Below, in pieces: positions 18,853 to 29,609 of a stretch of DNA of 64,000 nucleotides. The notes below the pieces were generated by a model. That model saw only the letters and a list, made by a program, of their open reading frames with translations, searched no databases and was not told the origin of the DNA. Location: positions 930,001 to 994,000 of the forward strand of contig NZ_FPBE01000001.1 in assembly GCF_900116625.1 (NCBI RefSeq), written 5' to 3'. How positions within the stretch are numbered: the first letter of the stretch is position 1; each line of letters opens with the position of its first letter. This DNA is from Idiomarina abyssalis (GTDB lineage: Bacteria; Pseudomonadota; Gammaproteobacteria; Enterobacterales; Alteromonadaceae). A program made the position numbers and the translations under genes.

Positions 18853-20667
18853 TTAGCCTACCGTCACCAGAGCATCGCCGACGGTCACAGCATCACCTTC
18901 TTTCACGTGAAGAGACTGAACCTTACCGTCTTTCTCCGCTTTAATGTCGGTTTCCATTTTCATCGCTTCCAATACCAATACGACATCACCGGCTTTAACC
19001 GTTGTTCCCTCTTTGGCGACAACCTTAAAAATGTTACCGGCCAGCGGCGCTTTAATGGTTTCGCCCTCACCAGAACTTGATTCACCGGAGGCATCGGACT
19101 GCGTTTCAGATGACTTAGACTGTTCGTCAGATGAGGCTGACTTCACTGAATCTAACTTACCTGTAGGTCCAACTTTGACGTTATAGCGTTTACCGTCAAC
19201 TTCAACTTCGTACTGCTCGACACTACCCGTTGTTGCAGGCGCTTCTTTTTCTTTGGCCTCAGCTTTTTCTTCAGTCTCTTGACCCGGCGCAGGTTCAAAA
19301 GCATCGGGGTTATCGCGATTTTTAAGAAATTTCAGACCAATTTGCGGGAAGAGTGCATAAGTCAGAACATCATCCACAACGTCATCAGCAAGACGAATAT
19401 CTTCATCAGTTGCTTTATCTTTAAGCTCTTTCGTGAGTGCATCCAGTTCGTTGTCCAGCAAATCTGCCGGACGACAGGTAATGGCTTCTTCACCATCCAG
19501 AACTCGTTTCTGTAGATCTTTATTCACCTCTGCTGCAGTCGCACCGTATTCACCCTTCAAAACGGCAGCTGTCTCTTTAGAGATGTTGGAGTAACGCTCA
19601 CCGCTCAATACGTTCAGAACCGCCTGGGTTCCTACTATTTGTGACGTTGGTGTAACCAGCGGAATAAAGCCAAGGTCTTCGCGTACTTTTGGAATTTCTT
19701 CCAGTACTTCATCAAACTTATCCAGAGCCCCCTGTTCTTTCAGCTGGCCTTCCATGTTAGTCAACATACCACCAGGAACCTGGGCCAGAAGAATGCGTGC
19801 ATCGACGCCTTTTAAAGAGCCTTCGAATTTCGCGTACTTCTTCCGAACTTCACGGAAATAACTGGCTACTTCAGCTAGGTCTGGCAGAGACAAGCCGGTG
19901 TCCCGGTCTGTGTTCTCTGTCATTGCAACCAAAGTTTCAGTCGGCGAATGACCATAAGTCATGCTCATTGAAGAAATAGCGGTATCGAGCATATCAATAC
20001 CGGCATCTATTGCCTTTTGATAGGTCGCAACACTTAAGCCTGTTGTTGCGTGACACTGCATTGCAATAGGCAAGTCCGTGTTTTTCTTCAACGCACTAAC
20101 CAGCTCATAGGCATCGTTCGGTCTTAATAACCCAGCCATGTCTTTAATGAACAGAGAGTCACAGCCTAAATCTTCTAACTCCTGTGCCATTGCTACCCAT
20201 TTATCCAGTGTGTGCACCGGGCTGACAGTATAGGCAAGTGTTCCTTGTGCATGGCCTTCAACATCTTTGGCCGCTTTAATCGCAGTTTTTAGGTTACGAA
20301 CATCGTTCATCGCATCAAAAATACGAAAAACATCAACGCCATTTTCTTTAGCTCGTTCAATAAAACGTTTTACAACATCGTCAGCGTAATGACGATAACC
20401 CAATAGGTTCTGGCCTCTGAGCAACATTTGCTGACGAGTGTTAGGCATCGCTTTTTTCAATTCACGAATGCGCTCCCAAGGGTCTTCGCCCAAGTAACGA
20501 ATACAAGAATCAAAGGTCGCTCCCCCCCAGGATTCCATTGACCAATAGCCGATGCTGTCCAGCTTCTCGGCAATAGGTAACATGTCTTCCAGACGCATCC
20601 GCGTTGCGAGTAGTGACTGATGAGCGTCACGAAGTACCAACTCTGTCAGTAACAGGGGTTTACTCAT
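18853..20667 (-). CDS. oadA: Oxaloacetate decarboxylase alpha subunit (biotin carrier)
   Basis: 604 aa. The HMGL-like carboxyltransferase domain starts at the N-terminus ([16 protein letters not shown]), followed by a conserved carboxylase domain, an acidic/Ser-rich linker (about 465-530) and a biotinyl domain with EAMKME, biotinyl Lys570. It transfers the carboxyl group from oxaloacetate to biotin. AAGGAG precedes the ATG, which overlaps the oadG stop by one base (TAATG). Confidence 0.97.
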   Translation of the reverse strand: MSKPLLLTELVLRDAHQSLLATRMRLEDMLPIAEKLDSIGYWSMESWGGATFDSCIRYLGEDPWERIRELKKAMPNTRQQMLLRGQNLLGYRHYADDVVKRFIERAKENGVDVFRIFDAMNDVRNLKTAIKAAKDVEGHAQGTLAYTVSPVHTLDKWVAMAQELEDLGCDSLFIKDMAGLLRPNDAYELVSALKKNTDLPIAMQCHATTGLSVATYQKAIDAGIDMLDTAISSMSMTYGHSPTETLVAMTENTDRDTGLSLPDLAEVASYFREVRKKYAKFEGSLKGVDARILLAQVPGGMLTNMEGQLKEQGALDKFDEVLEEIPKVREDLGFIPLVTPTSQIVGTQAVLNVLSGERYSNISKETAAVLKGEYGATAAEVNKDLQKRVLDGEEAITCRPADLLDNELDALTKELKDKATDEDIRLADDVVDDVLTYALFPQIGLKFLKNRDNPDAFEPAPGQETEEKAEAKEKEAPATTGSVEQYEVEVDGKRYNVKVGPTGKLDSVKSASSDEQSKSSETQSDASGESSSGEGETIKAPLAGNIFKVVAKEGTTVKAGDVVLVLEAMKMETDIKAEKDGKVQSLHVKEGDAVTVGDALVTVG

Positions 20668-20927
20668 TATGATTTCTCCTTGTTATTCGCTGCTTTCGTG
20701 CCATTGCGATAATGATGAATGGCAGCTGAAATTGCAGCCAGTACCGCAGGAGGTGCCGTATCAGAGTTTTTATCTTTGACTGGAGAGTGACGGCTGGTAA
20801 CAGCCTCCGGCGTTGGGATCAAACGCTTCATCGCGCTCATGGCAACGACCAGTAGACAAAGAAAGATAATGACTGCACCCATACCAACGAGCATGAGTTG
20901 CGCAGCTTGACTGAGCAGTTCCGACAC
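20667..20927 (-). CDS. oadG: Oxaloacetate decarboxylase gamma subunit
   Basis: 86 aa: one N-terminal membrane helix ([24 protein letters not shown]) and a soluble tail, as in the family, where the tail binds alpha and a metal. GTG start at 20927 with AGGAG 6 bases upstream. First gene of oadGAB; the 150-base region upstream holds the presumptive promoter. Confidence 0.93.
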   Translation of the reverse strand: MSELLSQAAQLMLVGMGAVIIFLCLLVVAMSAMKRLIPTPEAVTSRHSPVKDKNSDTAPPAVLAAISAAIHHYRNGTKAANNKEKS

Positions 20928-21081
20928 GAAGCACTCCTAATTGGTTGCTAAGGTATTGTTATAAAATTATTAAATACTATGGTAGCAAGTCACGCAAGGA
21001 GATACAGCAGTAAATAGTGGGTATTCAGAGATTAAATGCGATTGAAAATTAAGCAGGATACACTATAGGGAGTAAAAAGAA

Positions 21082-21158
21082 TGGCGCGCTCGGGAGGACT
21101 CGAACCTCCAACCGCCTGGTTCGTAGCCAGGTACTCTATCCAGTTGAGCTACGAGCGC
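21082..21158 (-). tRNA. tRNA-Arg (anticodon ACG), copy 1
   Basis: 77 nt with CCA encoded. Acceptor stem GCGCTCG/CGAGCGC; anticodon stem CCTGG/CCAGG around CTACGAA, anticodon ACG (A34 to be deaminated to inosine). Nearly identical to copy 2. Confidence 0.97.
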
Positions 21159-21179
21159 GTATTCAGGTTAGTAACAATA

Positions 21180-21256
21180 TGGCGCGCTCGGGAGGATTCG
21201 AACCTCCGACCGCCTGGTTCGTAGCCAGGTACTCTATCCAGCTGAGCTACGAGCGC
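21180..21256 (-). tRNA. tRNA-Arg (anticodon ACG), copy 2
   Basis: 77 nt with encoded CCA and the same acceptor and anticodon arms as copy 1, 21 bases away. The two copies differ at a few D-loop and T-arm positions. Part of a tRNA-Ser/Arg/Arg transcript. Confidence 0.97.
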
Positions 21257-21276
21257 GTATTGTTACTATAAACGAC

Positions 21277-21369
21277 TGGCGGAGAGGGAGGGATTCGAAC
21301 CCTCGATAGGGCTACAAACCCTATACTCCCTTAGCAGGGGAGCGCCTTCAGCCACTCGGCCACCTCTCC
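21277..21369 (-). tRNA. tRNA-Ser (anticodon GCT)
   Basis: 93 nt with long variable arm and encoded CCA. Acceptor GGAGAGG/CCTCTCC; anticodon loop CTGCTAA, anticodon GCT, reading AGC/AGU. First tRNA of the cluster, next to csrA as in E. coli (serV). Confidence 0.97.
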
Positions 21370-21386
21370 AAATCGTTGTGGCGTGA

Positions 21387-21414
21387 ATTCTAGCGATGTT
21401 GGCAATAATGTCAA
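21387..21414 (-). promoter_or_regulatory. Promoter of the tRNA-Ser-Arg-Arg operon
   Basis: On the minus strand: consensus TTGACA (21409-21414), 16-base spacer, TAGAAT (21387-21392), about 18 bases before the mature tRNA-Ser 5' end. Confidence 0.8.
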
Positions 21415-21494
21415 TCGCTTTTTTAAAAACTCGGGTCTAAGTGTGGGATAATTAACCATCTCGCATGAATTTTCTGCAAAATGCCCGAAAACAT

Positions 21495-21520
21495 AAAAAA
21501 AGACCGGCTTTCGCCGGTCT
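21495..21520 (-). terminator. Intrinsic terminator of csrA
   Basis: AGACCGGC (21501-21508) / GCCGGTCT (21513-21520) with a 4-base loop, followed on the minus strand by a run of seven T. Starts 12 bases after the csrA stop. Confidence 0.9.
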
Positions 21521-21532
21521 TAGTCTGAAAGT

Positions 21533-21721
21533 TTATTCTTTATCTTGCTCATCGTCCTTTTCGGACTGAATACGCATATAAATCTCTTCGCGATGAACGG
21601 AAACGTCTTTCGGGGCATTAACACCAATACGCACTTGGTTTCCCTTAACGCCGAGAACAGTGACCGAAACATCATCACCTATCATCAATGTTTCACCTAC
21701 ACGGCGAGTTAAAATTAGCAT
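21533..21721 (-). CDS. csrA: Carbon storage regulator CsrA
   Basis: 62 aa from ATG 21721 (AAGGAGC site), the start giving the canonical [18 protein letters not shown]. Post-transcriptional regulator that binds GGA motifs in mRNA leaders as a dimer; the RNA-binding residues RRVGE and the VHREEIY region are present. An independent terminator follows. Located between alaS and the tRNA cluster. Confidence 0.98.
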   Translation of the reverse strand: MLILTRRVGETLMIGDDVSVTVLGVKGNQVRIGVNAPKDVSVHREEIYMRIQSEKDDEQDKE

Positions 21722-21869
21722 AGATTGCTCCTTCAATACTGTTCCGATTCTTACCGCGAATATCGAACATTTCCCTGAACTGTCGTAAGCAGTCTACCAA
21801 TACTGAGAGCGATTACACTATAACGAAACGCATAATTTTTCGTTGTGTTTTTAACCCTCGGTACGACAA

Positions 21870-24467
21870 CTAGAGTTGCTGTTGTAACCAAGTTGTTGCG
21901 GTAGCCAGAGCTTCATTTAACTGTTCCGGGAGTGAACCACCCGCCTGGGCCATATCAGGGCGACCACCGCCTTTACCACCAACCACGTTAGCCGCCTGAT
22001 TCACAATATCCCCTGCTTTAACTTTAGACGTTAAATCGGCAGTAACGCCAGCTATAAGACTGACTTTATTACCATTTGCAGTTCCTAATAATACGATGCC
22101 GGAACCAATTTGGTTCTTCAGGTCATCAACTAAACCGCGTAAAGATTTAGGATCCGCCTGATCCAACTCCGCAATTATTGCTTTAACGCCATTAATATCA
22201 ATGGCCTGGGCGATTAAACCGCCACCAGCTTGCTGTGCTAATTTCTGTTGTAACTGTTCATTTTTACGCTCAAGCTCACGAAACTTCTGCTGCAACTGCT
22301 GTACTTTTTCAGCGACAGAGTTCGACTCGGTTTTTAACTCACCGGCAAGATTTTGCAATATAGACTGTTGTTGTTGGGTGTAGCGAATAGCGGCTTCACC
22401 GGTTACAACTTCAATACGACGGACACCCGATGCGATTCCCCCTTCAGAGGTTATTCTGAATAAACCGATATCACCAGTCGCTTTTACGTGCGTGCCACCG
22501 CAGAGTTCCATAGAGAAGTCTCCCATGCGCACAACACGCACCTGATCGTCATACTTCTCTCCAAACAACGCCATGGCGCCGGCTTCTTTCGCTTGATCAA
22601 TTGCCATGAGTTCAGTTTGTAATGGCAAGTTAGTTCGAATTTGAGCATTCACCTCACGCTCAAGCTGAGCCAGTTGTTCATTTGTAACGGGTTCAAAATG
22701 CGAGAAGTCAAAGCGCATTTTATCGGCCTCAACTAACGAACCTTTCTGCGTAACATGTTCACCCAACAAGTTTCTAAGAGCGGCATGAAGCAAGTGAGTC
22801 GCAGAATGGTTGCGTTTAATATTTTCTCTACGCTCTGAATCAATTTCAGCTTTTACACTGTCATTTAACTTCACAGGCGCTTTGGCAACACCATGGTGCG
22901 CTATTGCTTTACCAATGTATTGAGTATCAGTAACTTCAAAAGCGTTACCGCTTGCAACTAACACACCTTTATCGCCTATCTGACCACCACTTTCTGCGTA
23001 AAACGGTGTTTCTGAAAGAACAACAATACCTTTGTCACCAGCTTGTAACTCTTCCACCGGTTGCCCTTCTTTGAAAAGCTCAACCACTTTTGCCTGCCCG
23101 GCAACATCATCGTATCCGGTAAATGTCGTTTGATTTTCAGACTTTAACTGTTGGTTATAATCCATACCAAACTGAGACGCCTGTTGAGCTCTCAGACGCT
23201 GTTCAGACATAGCTTGTTCAAAGCCTTCCTCATCAACTGTCAGCTCATGCTCACGTGCAATATCCGCCGTTAAGTCAACCGGAAAACCATAGGTGTCATA
23301 AAGTTTGAATACGACATCGCCGGGTATCACTTTGCCTTTAAGCTGACTAATTTCATCAGACAAAATAGCCAGGCCTCGCTCAAGTGTCCGGGCAAACTGC
23401 TGCTCTTCTCGCTCCAGCGCATCTTTAATGATCTGCTGTTTCTGAACTAACTCAGGGTACGCATCGCCCATCTGTCGTGCTAACTCATCAACTAAGCGGA
23501 AAAAGAAAGCATCTTTAGCACCTAATAAATGTCCGTGACGCACGGCTCTTCGTATTATACGACGCAGCACATAACCACGGCCTTCATTAGATGGCATCAC
23601 GCCGTCAGTAATCAGGAATGAACACGAACGAATATGATCAGCGATTACCCGCAACGACTTATTATCAAGATCGTCGGTACCAATAATTTCAGCTGCCGCT
23701 TTAATCAAGGCCTGGAATAAGTCAATTTCGTAGTTGCTGTGAACGTTCTGCATAATGGCAGAAATGCGCTCAAGCCCCATGCCTGTATCAATCGACGGAT
23801 CGGGCAATGGTTCAAAAGTTCCGTCAGCCTGACGGTTATACTGCATAAAGACCAGGTTCCAGATTTCTATATAACGGTCGCCGTCTTCTTCTGGTGTCCC
23901 CGGAGGACCGCCCCAGACTTCCGGACCATGATCATAAAAAACCTCAGAGCAAGGTCCACAAGGACCAGTATCACCCATAGACCAGAAATTATCCTTTTCA
24001 CCAATGCGTGAAATGCGGTCTTCCGGAACACCGATATCTTTTGCCCAAATATCGTAAGCTTCATCGTCTTCAGTGAAGACCGTTACCCAAAGCTTTTCCG
24101 CCGGTAATTTCAACTCTTTGGTTAAAAAATCCCAGGCATATTGAATTGCCTGCTTTTTAAAATAATCACCAAAGCTAAAATTCCCCATCATTTCAAAAAA
24201 TGTATGATGACGAGCGGTATAACCAACGTTTTCGAGGTCGTTATGCTTACCTCCGGCACGAAGACAACGTTGCGCAGAGGTGGCTTTGTTATAACGGCGC
24301 TTGTCAGTACCCAGAAAAACATCTTTGAACGGAACCATTCCCGCATTGGTAAATAAGAGGGTTGGATCGTTGCCTGGAATCATTGATGACGAAGGCACTT
24401 TTTCGTGTCCTCGTTCAGCAAAGTAATTTAAAAATGCATCACGAATTTGGGCACTGTTCATGCTCAT
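21870..24467 (-). CDS. alaS: Alanyl-tRNA synthetase
   Basis: 865 aa. Class II aminoacylation domain ([31 protein letters not shown]), editing domain with the zinc ligands NHSATHLLH and CGGTH, coiled-coil-like linker (about 715-760, rich in Gln/Glu/Lys) and C-terminal DHHA1 domain ([15 protein letters not shown]). It charges tRNA-Ala, one of which is encoded at 54.9 kb. Usual length for the family. Confidence 0.98.
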   Translation of the reverse strand: MSMNSAQIRDAFLNYFAERGHEKVPSSSMIPGNDPTLLFTNAGMVPFKDVFLGTDKRRYNKATSAQRCLRAGGKHNDLENVGYTARHHTFFEMMGNFSFGDYFKKQAIQYAWDFLTKELKLPAEKLWVTVFTEDDEAYDIWAKDIGVPEDRISRIGEKDNFWSMGDTGPCGPCSEVFYDHGPEVWGGPPGTPEEDGDRYIEIWNLVFMQYNRQADGTFEPLPDPSIDTGMGLERISAIMQNVHSNYEIDLFQALIKAAAEIIGTDDLDNKSLRVIADHIRSCSFLITDGVMPSNEGRGYVLRRIIRRAVRHGHLLGAKDAFFFRLVDELARQMGDAYPELVQKQQIIKDALEREEQQFARTLERGLAILSDEISQLKGKVIPGDVVFKLYDTYGFPVDLTADIAREHELTVDEEGFEQAMSEQRLRAQQASQFGMDYNQQLKSENQTTFTGYDDVAGQAKVVELFKEGQPVEELQAGDKGIVVLSETPFYAESGGQIGDKGVLVASGNAFEVTDTQYIGKAIAHHGVAKAPVKLNDSVKAEIDSERRENIKRNHSATHLLHAALRNLLGEHVTQKGSLVEADKMRFDFSHFEPVTNEQLAQLEREVNAQIRTNLPLQTELMAIDQAKEAGAMALFGEKYDDQVRVVRMGDFSMELCGGTHVKATGDIGLFRITSEGGIASGVRRIEVVTGEAAIRYTQQQQSILQNLAGELKTESNSVAEKVQQLQQKFRELERKNEQLQQKLAQQAGGGLIAQAIDINGVKAIIAELDQADPKSLRGLVDDLKNQIGSGIVLLGTANGNKVSLIAGVTADLTSKVKAGDIVNQAANVVGGKGGGRPDMAQAGGSLPEQLNEALATATTWLQQQL

Positions 24468-24548
24468 GTTGAGTCCTACTTTTCTTAACTGAGTGACTTT
24501 AGGTCAATATTTTAATGGCCTAAGACTATCATGAAGTAGCCGCCTAGC

Positions 24549-25016
24549 CTAGCGTCGTGGTCGATTGACACAAGCGAAAATTTGCTCCGGAGCAAAGCCT
24601 CTTTGCTGCAAAAAACGAACCTGACGACTCCACTCTTTTTCGTCCGCAGGCTGGTCATCGCCGAATTTCTTTTGTTTCAACTCTGCACACAACTCAAACC
24701 AGTCAACTTCCATTGAATCGAGCACACTTTCAGCAATCTGCGCAGAGACGCCTTTTTGTTGAGTTACTTGAGCAAGGATTTTTAACCGCCCCTGCTTTTG
24801 CCCTACTTTCTCGCGAATAAAACTTGCGGCAAAACGCTCGTCGCTCTGCCATCCTTCGTTATCAAGTTCATCAACAACGCGCTTAACCATGTCTGCGGGC
24901 CATTGCTTTTGTATTAATTTACGCTTTAATTCAGTACGACTTTGTTCGCGCATAGCAAGCAACCTGAAGGCACTGTCGCGCAACGATTTCTCGTCATATT
25001 CTGAACTTTCGTCCAT
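24549..25016 (-). CDS. recX: Regulatory protein RecX
   Basis: 155 aa with the helical RecX repeats (AFRLLAMREQSRTELKRKL; WQSDERFAASFIREK). In the family it caps RecA filaments and limits recombination. In many gammaproteobacteria the order is recA-recX-alaS; here recX precedes alaS but the upstream neighbour is a divergent SIMPL gene, so recA has moved away. Confidence 0.9.
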   Translation of the reverse strand: MDESSEYDEKSLRDSAFRLLAMREQSRTELKRKLIQKQWPADMVKRVVDELDNEGWQSDERFAASFIREKVGQKQGRLKILAQVTQQKGVSAQIAESVLDSMEVDWFELCAELKQKKFGDDQPADEKEWSRQVRFLQQRGFAPEQIFACVNRPRR

Positions 25017-25066
25017 GGTCTATACTCCAACACGTAACTATGGAATTTGGTCTAAGGATGATTAAT

Positions 25067-25786
25067 ATGACTCAGAGCCACACAAAATCAAGGTTTCTCT
25101 TAACCTGTCTTGCTTTTCTTACAGTAGCATTTAGCACTGTCACTCAAGCTAATGAACGTACATTGTCGACCTCGGGCAGTGGAAGCGTATCGGCTATTCC
25201 GGACCAAATGTCACTCACCTTCTGGATTGAAGAGCGCGGAAATAAGCTCAGCTCGCAAAAGACTTTAGTCGATGAAACAACCAACCGTCTGATTAACGAT
25301 TTAAATAATAAAGGAGTTGAAGATAAAGACATCCGCTCCTATCAATTGCAGATTTATCCACGTTATGAACAAAATGACGATGGCAAAACAGAACAAAACG
25401 GATTTGTCGTGCAACGCGAAGTTCAGATCACTTTGCTGGAACCGGAGAATTACGACAGCATTATCGATCTTGCCCTGGCGCGCGGGGTTACTCGTGTTGG
25501 TCAGGTTAAGTTTGAAATTAGCGACCAACAAGGTTTATATGAACAAGCACTGGTGAATGCATACCAACAAGCCAAGGCGAAAGCTGAGCGTCTTGCTACA
25601 GCGGCAGGACTGGAACTAAAAAGCACATTAAGCATTGCTGAGCAATCAATGTCACGGCCGGTAATTATGCAGATGGCCGAAATGAGTAGTCGCTCAGATA
25701 AAGTATCGCTACCGGGCCAGCAGACCATTGAAGCACGTGTTGAAGTCACTTTCTTAACCCAAAGTCAGTCTTCCTCTGACAATTAA
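25067..25786 (+). CDS. Periplasmic SIMPL (DUF541) domain protein
   Basis: 239 aa from ATG 25067 (AAGGA 8 bases upstream); it begins with a signal peptide ending near TQA. The SIMPL signature is visible: GSGSVSAIPDQMSLTFWIEE at the start, ending QTIEARVEVTFLT. SIMPL proteins form periplasmic assemblies of unclear function (oxidative stress protection reported for some members). Earlier in-frame ATGs at 25040 and 25058 would add residues before the signal peptide. Confidence 0.88.
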   Translation: MTQSHTKSRFLLTCLAFLTVAFSTVTQANERTLSTSGSGSVSAIPDQMSLTFWIEERGNKLSSQKTLVDETTNRLINDLNNKGVEDKDIRSYQLQIYPRYEQNDDGKTEQNGFVVQREVQITLLEPENYDSIIDLALARGVTRVGQVKFEISDQQGLYEQALVNAYQQAKAKAERLATAAGLELKSTLSIAEQSMSRPVIMQMAEMSSRSDKVSLPGQQTIEARVEVTFLTQSQSSSDN

Positions 25787-25857
25787 ATCATTGCTATGCG
25801 CTGCACTCGGAGTAAGATACTTGATACTTCAACACTTTTTTAACAGTCAGGGTCGTT

Positions 25858-27702
25858 TTGTTCCAAAAAATCCGTAACATCTTATTCATCATTCTGCTGG
25901 TAGCCGCTCCTATGGTAATGGCTCAAGAGTGGCAGCAGCAGCGTGTTGAAGCCAGCAGTAACCCCGATGTATGGATAGAAAAGACTTCGGAGCTCATAGA
26001 GCAGTACGATAACCAGCGTCAGTTTGAAGAATTGGCTATGGCCTACGCATTGCAAGCAGAGGCTTACCGTTATTCTGGTAAAGAAAGTGAAGCACAACGT
26101 GCAATTCAGGAAGGCTTGCGTTTTGCAGAGTTGGCGGAGTCAAAAATTGCAAAAACGCTGTTGAAAATGAACCAAACCTGGTATTTCCTGCAGCGAGGGA
26201 AACTCCGGCAGGCTAATACAAGCATTGTCTACGCAATAGAGTACGCAAAAGCTTCCGGCAATAAAGACTTGCAGATTGAAGCAGAGATTCTGCACGCTCA
26301 AGTCATGCAGAACACGGGTGATATTGCCCGTGCCCTTCAAATTTTGGAGCAGCTAAACCGAAGCGCCTACACTGCGCGCCCCAGACTGCAAATGGAATTC
26401 CACGCCCTTATCGGCTCTATTTATATGGATGTCGGGGCTAATGACATCGCGTTAGCACACATACAGGACGCTCTGGATATAAGCAGGGAGCACCTTGGTG
26501 AGTGGGATGTCTCGGTATTGGAATATAACCTTGCCCGGGCCTATCAGGCCGCAGGAAACGACAATCAAGCCGAGCAACATTTTAAAGCCGCTTTAGAAAT
26601 CAGCGAAGCAATTAATGATGAGCTGGGTGTTGCATACGCACTGTTTCAAATGGCTTCAATAGATATTGCAGACAAAGATTACCAGCAAGCTTTAACACGC
26701 CTTAATGAGGCACTCCCCCAGTTTAAGTCTGCCGCCGCACACCCCATGGAAGCACAAAGCCGATTAAGTATGGTGTCGGTCTATTTAGGCACTGATAAAC
26801 TTGATAATGCTCTGAGTCAGTTAGAGGCTGCAACTTCTATCATCAATACACTCACAAATGACGAGCTAAATCAAACTCTGCACGAACATTGGTCGGACTA
26901 CTATCAGAGAATAGGTAACTACGAAGCTGCTCTTAAGCATTATAAAATGTCCGTAAACTTCATGCAGAAAGTTCAGCAACAAACTCGTGATAAACAGGTG
27001 CAGGAAATTATGGTGCGCCTGGAAATTAAAGAACAGGAAACAACTAACGAATTGTTAAAGAAAGAGAACGAATTGCAGCAACTGGAGCTCCAGGAGCAGC
27101 AAACGTCGTATTACCTCCTCATATGGATTATCATTTCCGGTTTCCTGGTTGTCATTATCGTTTCAGCCTTTTTATACCAACAATGGAAGGCTCGTAAGAA
27201 TTTCGCAGAACTCGCTCTGAAAGATGATCTGACGAATGCCCCCAATAGACGGGCTATTGTTCGTATATGCAAAAAAGGGCTGGAGCAAGCTCAGGAGCAA
27301 CAGCGCCAATTGGCATTAGCCGTTGTAGATTTTGACTATTTTAAAACGATAAACGACCAGTTCGGCCACGATGTCGGCGACAATGTACTGAAACGTTTCG
27401 CTGCAGTTGCTAAACAAAGTCTGCGTAATCATGACAGTTTTGGCCGTTTGGGCGGAGAAGAATGGTTAATGGTGTTTTTCGACGCCAGTAAAGAAGACGC
27501 GAAAAACATTTTCGAGCGCATAACTGAAGAACTGAATAAAAGCCCCATTGACGGTTTACCAAATGATTATCGCGTGACCTTTAGCATGGGCTTCACTAAC
27601 GCCCACCCGGACGATAGCTTTGACTCGCTCTATAAACGCGCTGACAAAGTCTTGTTTGAAGCTAAAGATAAAGGCCGCGAGCGTTTGATTATTACTGACT
27701 AG
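25858..27702 (+). CDS. TPR sensor diguanylate cyclase (GGDEF)
   Basis: 614 aa: signal peptide (to MAQ), a periplasmic TPR array (about 35-380), a coiled coil rich in Glu/Gln (about 375-415), one membrane helix (about 420-440) and a cytoplasmic GGDEF domain. The catalytic loop is GGEEW at 532-536, with Trp in place of the usual Phe, and the inhibitory I-site RxxD is present as RNHD at 523-526, five residues before it. It probably makes c-di-GMP with product feedback inhibition. The start is TTG at 25858 (AGGG site), the only start that keeps the signal peptide. Confidence 0.88.
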   Translation: MFQKIRNILFIILLVAAPMVMAQEWQQQRVEASSNPDVWIEKTSELIEQYDNQRQFEELAMAYALQAEAYRYSGKESEAQRAIQEGLRFAELAESKIAKTLLKMNQTWYFLQRGKLRQANTSIVYAIEYAKASGNKDLQIEAEILHAQVMQNTGDIARALQILEQLNRSAYTARPRLQMEFHALIGSIYMDVGANDIALAHIQDALDISREHLGEWDVSVLEYNLARAYQAAGNDNQAEQHFKAALEISEAINDELGVAYALFQMASIDIADKDYQQALTRLNEALPQFKSAAAHPMEAQSRLSMVSVYLGTDKLDNALSQLEAATSIINTLTNDELNQTLHEHWSDYYQRIGNYEAALKHYKMSVNFMQKVQQQTRDKQVQEIMVRLEIKEQETTNELLKKENELQQLELQEQQTSYYLLIWIIISGFLVVIIVSAFLYQQWKARKNFAELALKDDLTNAPNRRAIVRICKKGLEQAQEQQRQLALAVVDFDYFKTINDQFGHDVGDNVLKRFAAVAKQSLRNHDSFGRLGGEEWLMVFFDASKEDAKNIFERITEELNKSPIDGLPNDYRVTFSMGFTNAHPDDSFDSLYKRADKVLFEAKDKGRERLIITD

Positions 27703-27719
27703 CCAGCGGTTAGCTTCAA

Positions 27720-28748
27720 TCAAGCTGGCAGATTATGGCTTATACAATGCAAACCGCCACCTCCAAGGACAAATTCCCTGGCGTTAAACGGCAACACTTT
27801 CCTCTCCGGCAAAGCATTTTGAATTCGCTGAAAAGCCTCATCATCTGTTTCTAAACCAAATTCAGGAATCACGAGCAGCTTATCGGTCTGCAGCACATTC
27901 ACGTAGCTGCAAAGCAAAGGCAAATCAATGGTTCGCTTTAAGCTCAGTTCGTTAAGCTCTATATCCTGTCTTTCTTCTGGCATTGCTGACTGCGGCCGAG
28001 GCAAGGGAAGTGGAATTGCGTTAATAAACTTTGGTAATTGACTGACAAGCTTCTGCAACTGCTGGCAGGCTTCATAGTCCGGGTGTGTTACGTCGTCGGT
28101 AAACACATATAACAAGGTGTCAGAATCGACAAAGATCGCCATATTGTCAATGTGGCCGCCGGTTTCATCAGCCGACAAAGAGTTATTGAAAAAGTAGAGA
28201 CGCTGGCCAGGTAATAACTTACTGAGTATCGCTTTTAACTCATTATGACTCAGGTCCGGGTTTCTTCGTTTTATGCACGCTAACCCAACTATCCAGTCAC
28301 CTTTCCCGTTGTGGGTAAAAGCACCACCTTCTGCAACCAGTTGTGCTTTGTCGTGCGACAAATTGAAATAACCGCATAAATTTTCAGCAAACTGCCTGTC
28401 CGCAGTTATCGCTTGTTGCACACCGCTCCAACCATCAAAGTTGAAGGACAAGGCTTTTTCCTCTTTTCCATTATTCAGCCAGAGCGGAGCAATATCCCGT
28501 AACCAGATATCGTCATAATCAACTTCAATACGGTGAATCCGTTTCAGAGAGTCAGGCAAGTTACCTTTAACCTGAGAGGATACTACCAACGAAACTGGCG
28601 CCGAGACCGGTAACTTATCCAATAACCTGAGCAAGGCGTTTTGCGCCGGCTTTGCATGACTGCGCCAGACATCTCCCCGGTACGGCCATGCTAATAACAA
28701 GCGCTGGTTTGCCACAAAATCTGGCAACCAGCCTTCACCGATAACCAC
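27720..28748 (-). CDS. Agmatine deiminase / peptidylarginine deiminase family enzyme
   Basis: 342 aa. Guanidino-group-modifying family motifs: LRDIAPLW, VAEGGAFTHNGKGDW, ETGGHIDNMAIFVD (catalytic Asp/His region) and the C-terminal GGGGLHCISHN with the nucleophilic Cys. It most likely converts agmatine to N-carbamoylputrescine plus ammonia; a related substrate cannot be excluded. GTG start at 28748, directly after the rluB stop, with GGGG inside the end of rluB as ribosome site. Confidence 0.85.
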   Translation of the reverse strand: MVIGEGWLPDFVANQRLLLAWPYRGDVWRSHAKPAQNALLRLLDKLPVSAPVSLVVSSQVKGNLPDSLKRIHRIEVDYDDIWLRDIAPLWLNNGKEEKALSFNFDGWSGVQQAITADRQFAENLCGYFNLSHDKAQLVAEGGAFTHNGKGDWIVGLACIKRRNPDLSHNELKAILSKLLPGQRLYFFNNSLSADETGGHIDNMAIFVDSDTLLYVFTDDVTHPDYEACQQLQKLVSQLPKFINAIPLPLPRPQSAMPEERQDIELNELSLKRTIDLPLLCSYVNVLQTDKLLVIPEFGLETDDEAFQRIQNALPERKVLPFNAREFVLGGGGLHCISHNLPA

Positions 28749-29609
28749 TTATTTACCCCGTCGTTTGCTCTGCTTCTTATCCTGCCGATGACGGGCTGTA
28801 GCTTTACGTATTTTCGCAAAACGCCGCTGTTTAGATTCTTCATTGCGAGGATCAAGAAATGAGTGCTGCTCCGGAGGTAGGTTCACTTGCGCCCTTAATG
28901 CATTAACCTGCTCAAGCTTCATCTCCGCCCAGCCACCTTGCGGCAACCCGGCTTCCAGAGGAATATCACCGTATCGAACACGGATAAGGCGGCTCACCTG
29001 TACTTCCTGAGACTCCCACAAACGGCGAACTTCACGATTACGCCCTTCGCTTAAGGTAACATGAAACCAACGATTCATGCCGTCACCGCCTGCCGGTTTT
29101 ATGCTATTAAAATGTGCCGGCCCATCTTCCAGTTGCACACCTTTTCTCAGGCGTTGCATCATAGCCTCATCTACTTCACCAAACACACGTACGGCATACT
29201 CCCGCTCAACCTGCTGGCTGGGGTGCATCAGGCGATTAGCAAGCTCTCCGTCAGTGGTGAAAAGCAACAGACCAGATGTATTCACATCCAGACGCCCTAC
29301 AGCAACCCAGCGTGCGCCGCTCATTCGTGGTAAGCGGTCATAAACTGTCGGTCGCCCTTCGGGGTCTTTACGCGTACAAAGCTCACCTTCGGGCTTGTGG
29401 TAAATCAAAACACGGCAAATGACCTCTTCTTCAGGTTTAATCTGAACTTCGTGGCCATCAATGCGAACCTTAGCGTCTGCGTCGATACGCTCACCTAACT
29501 GCGCCACTTTACCGTTCACACGAATGCGGCCTGCGGAAATTTTAGCTTCAATTTCGCGGCGTGAGCCATGTCCAGATCGGGCTAAAACCTTTTGTAATTT
29601 CTCGGTCAT
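28749..29609 (-). CDS. rluB: 23S rRNA pseudouridine-2605 synthase
   Basis: 286 aa: N-terminal S4 RNA-binding domain ([21 protein letters not shown]), catalytic domain with [15 protein letters not shown] (nucleophilic Asp) and a basic C-terminal tail. RluB-type by length and order (next to scpB). It overlaps scpB by 4 bases. Confidence 0.93.
   Translation of the reverse strand: MTEKLQKVLARSGHGSRREIEAKISAGRIRVNGKVAQLGERIDADAKVRIDGHEVQIKPEEEVICRVLIYHKPEGELCTRKDPEGRPTVYDRLPRMSGARWVAVGRLDVNTSGLLLFTTDGELANRLMHPSQQVEREYAVRVFGEVDEAMMQRLRKGVQLEDGPAHFNSIKPAGGDGMNRWFHVTLSEGRNREVRRLWESQEVQVSRLIRVRYGDIPLEAGLPQGGWAEMKLEQVNALRAQVNLPPEQHSFLDPRNEESKQRRFAKIRKATARHRQDKKQSKRRGK

Noticed and set aside
27700-27730. 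Hairpin between the convergent GGDEF and deiminase genes
   Set aside because: Alternative short stems (GCCAG/CTGGC and AGCTT/AAGCT) overlap each other and no T run follows; too weak to list as a terminator.
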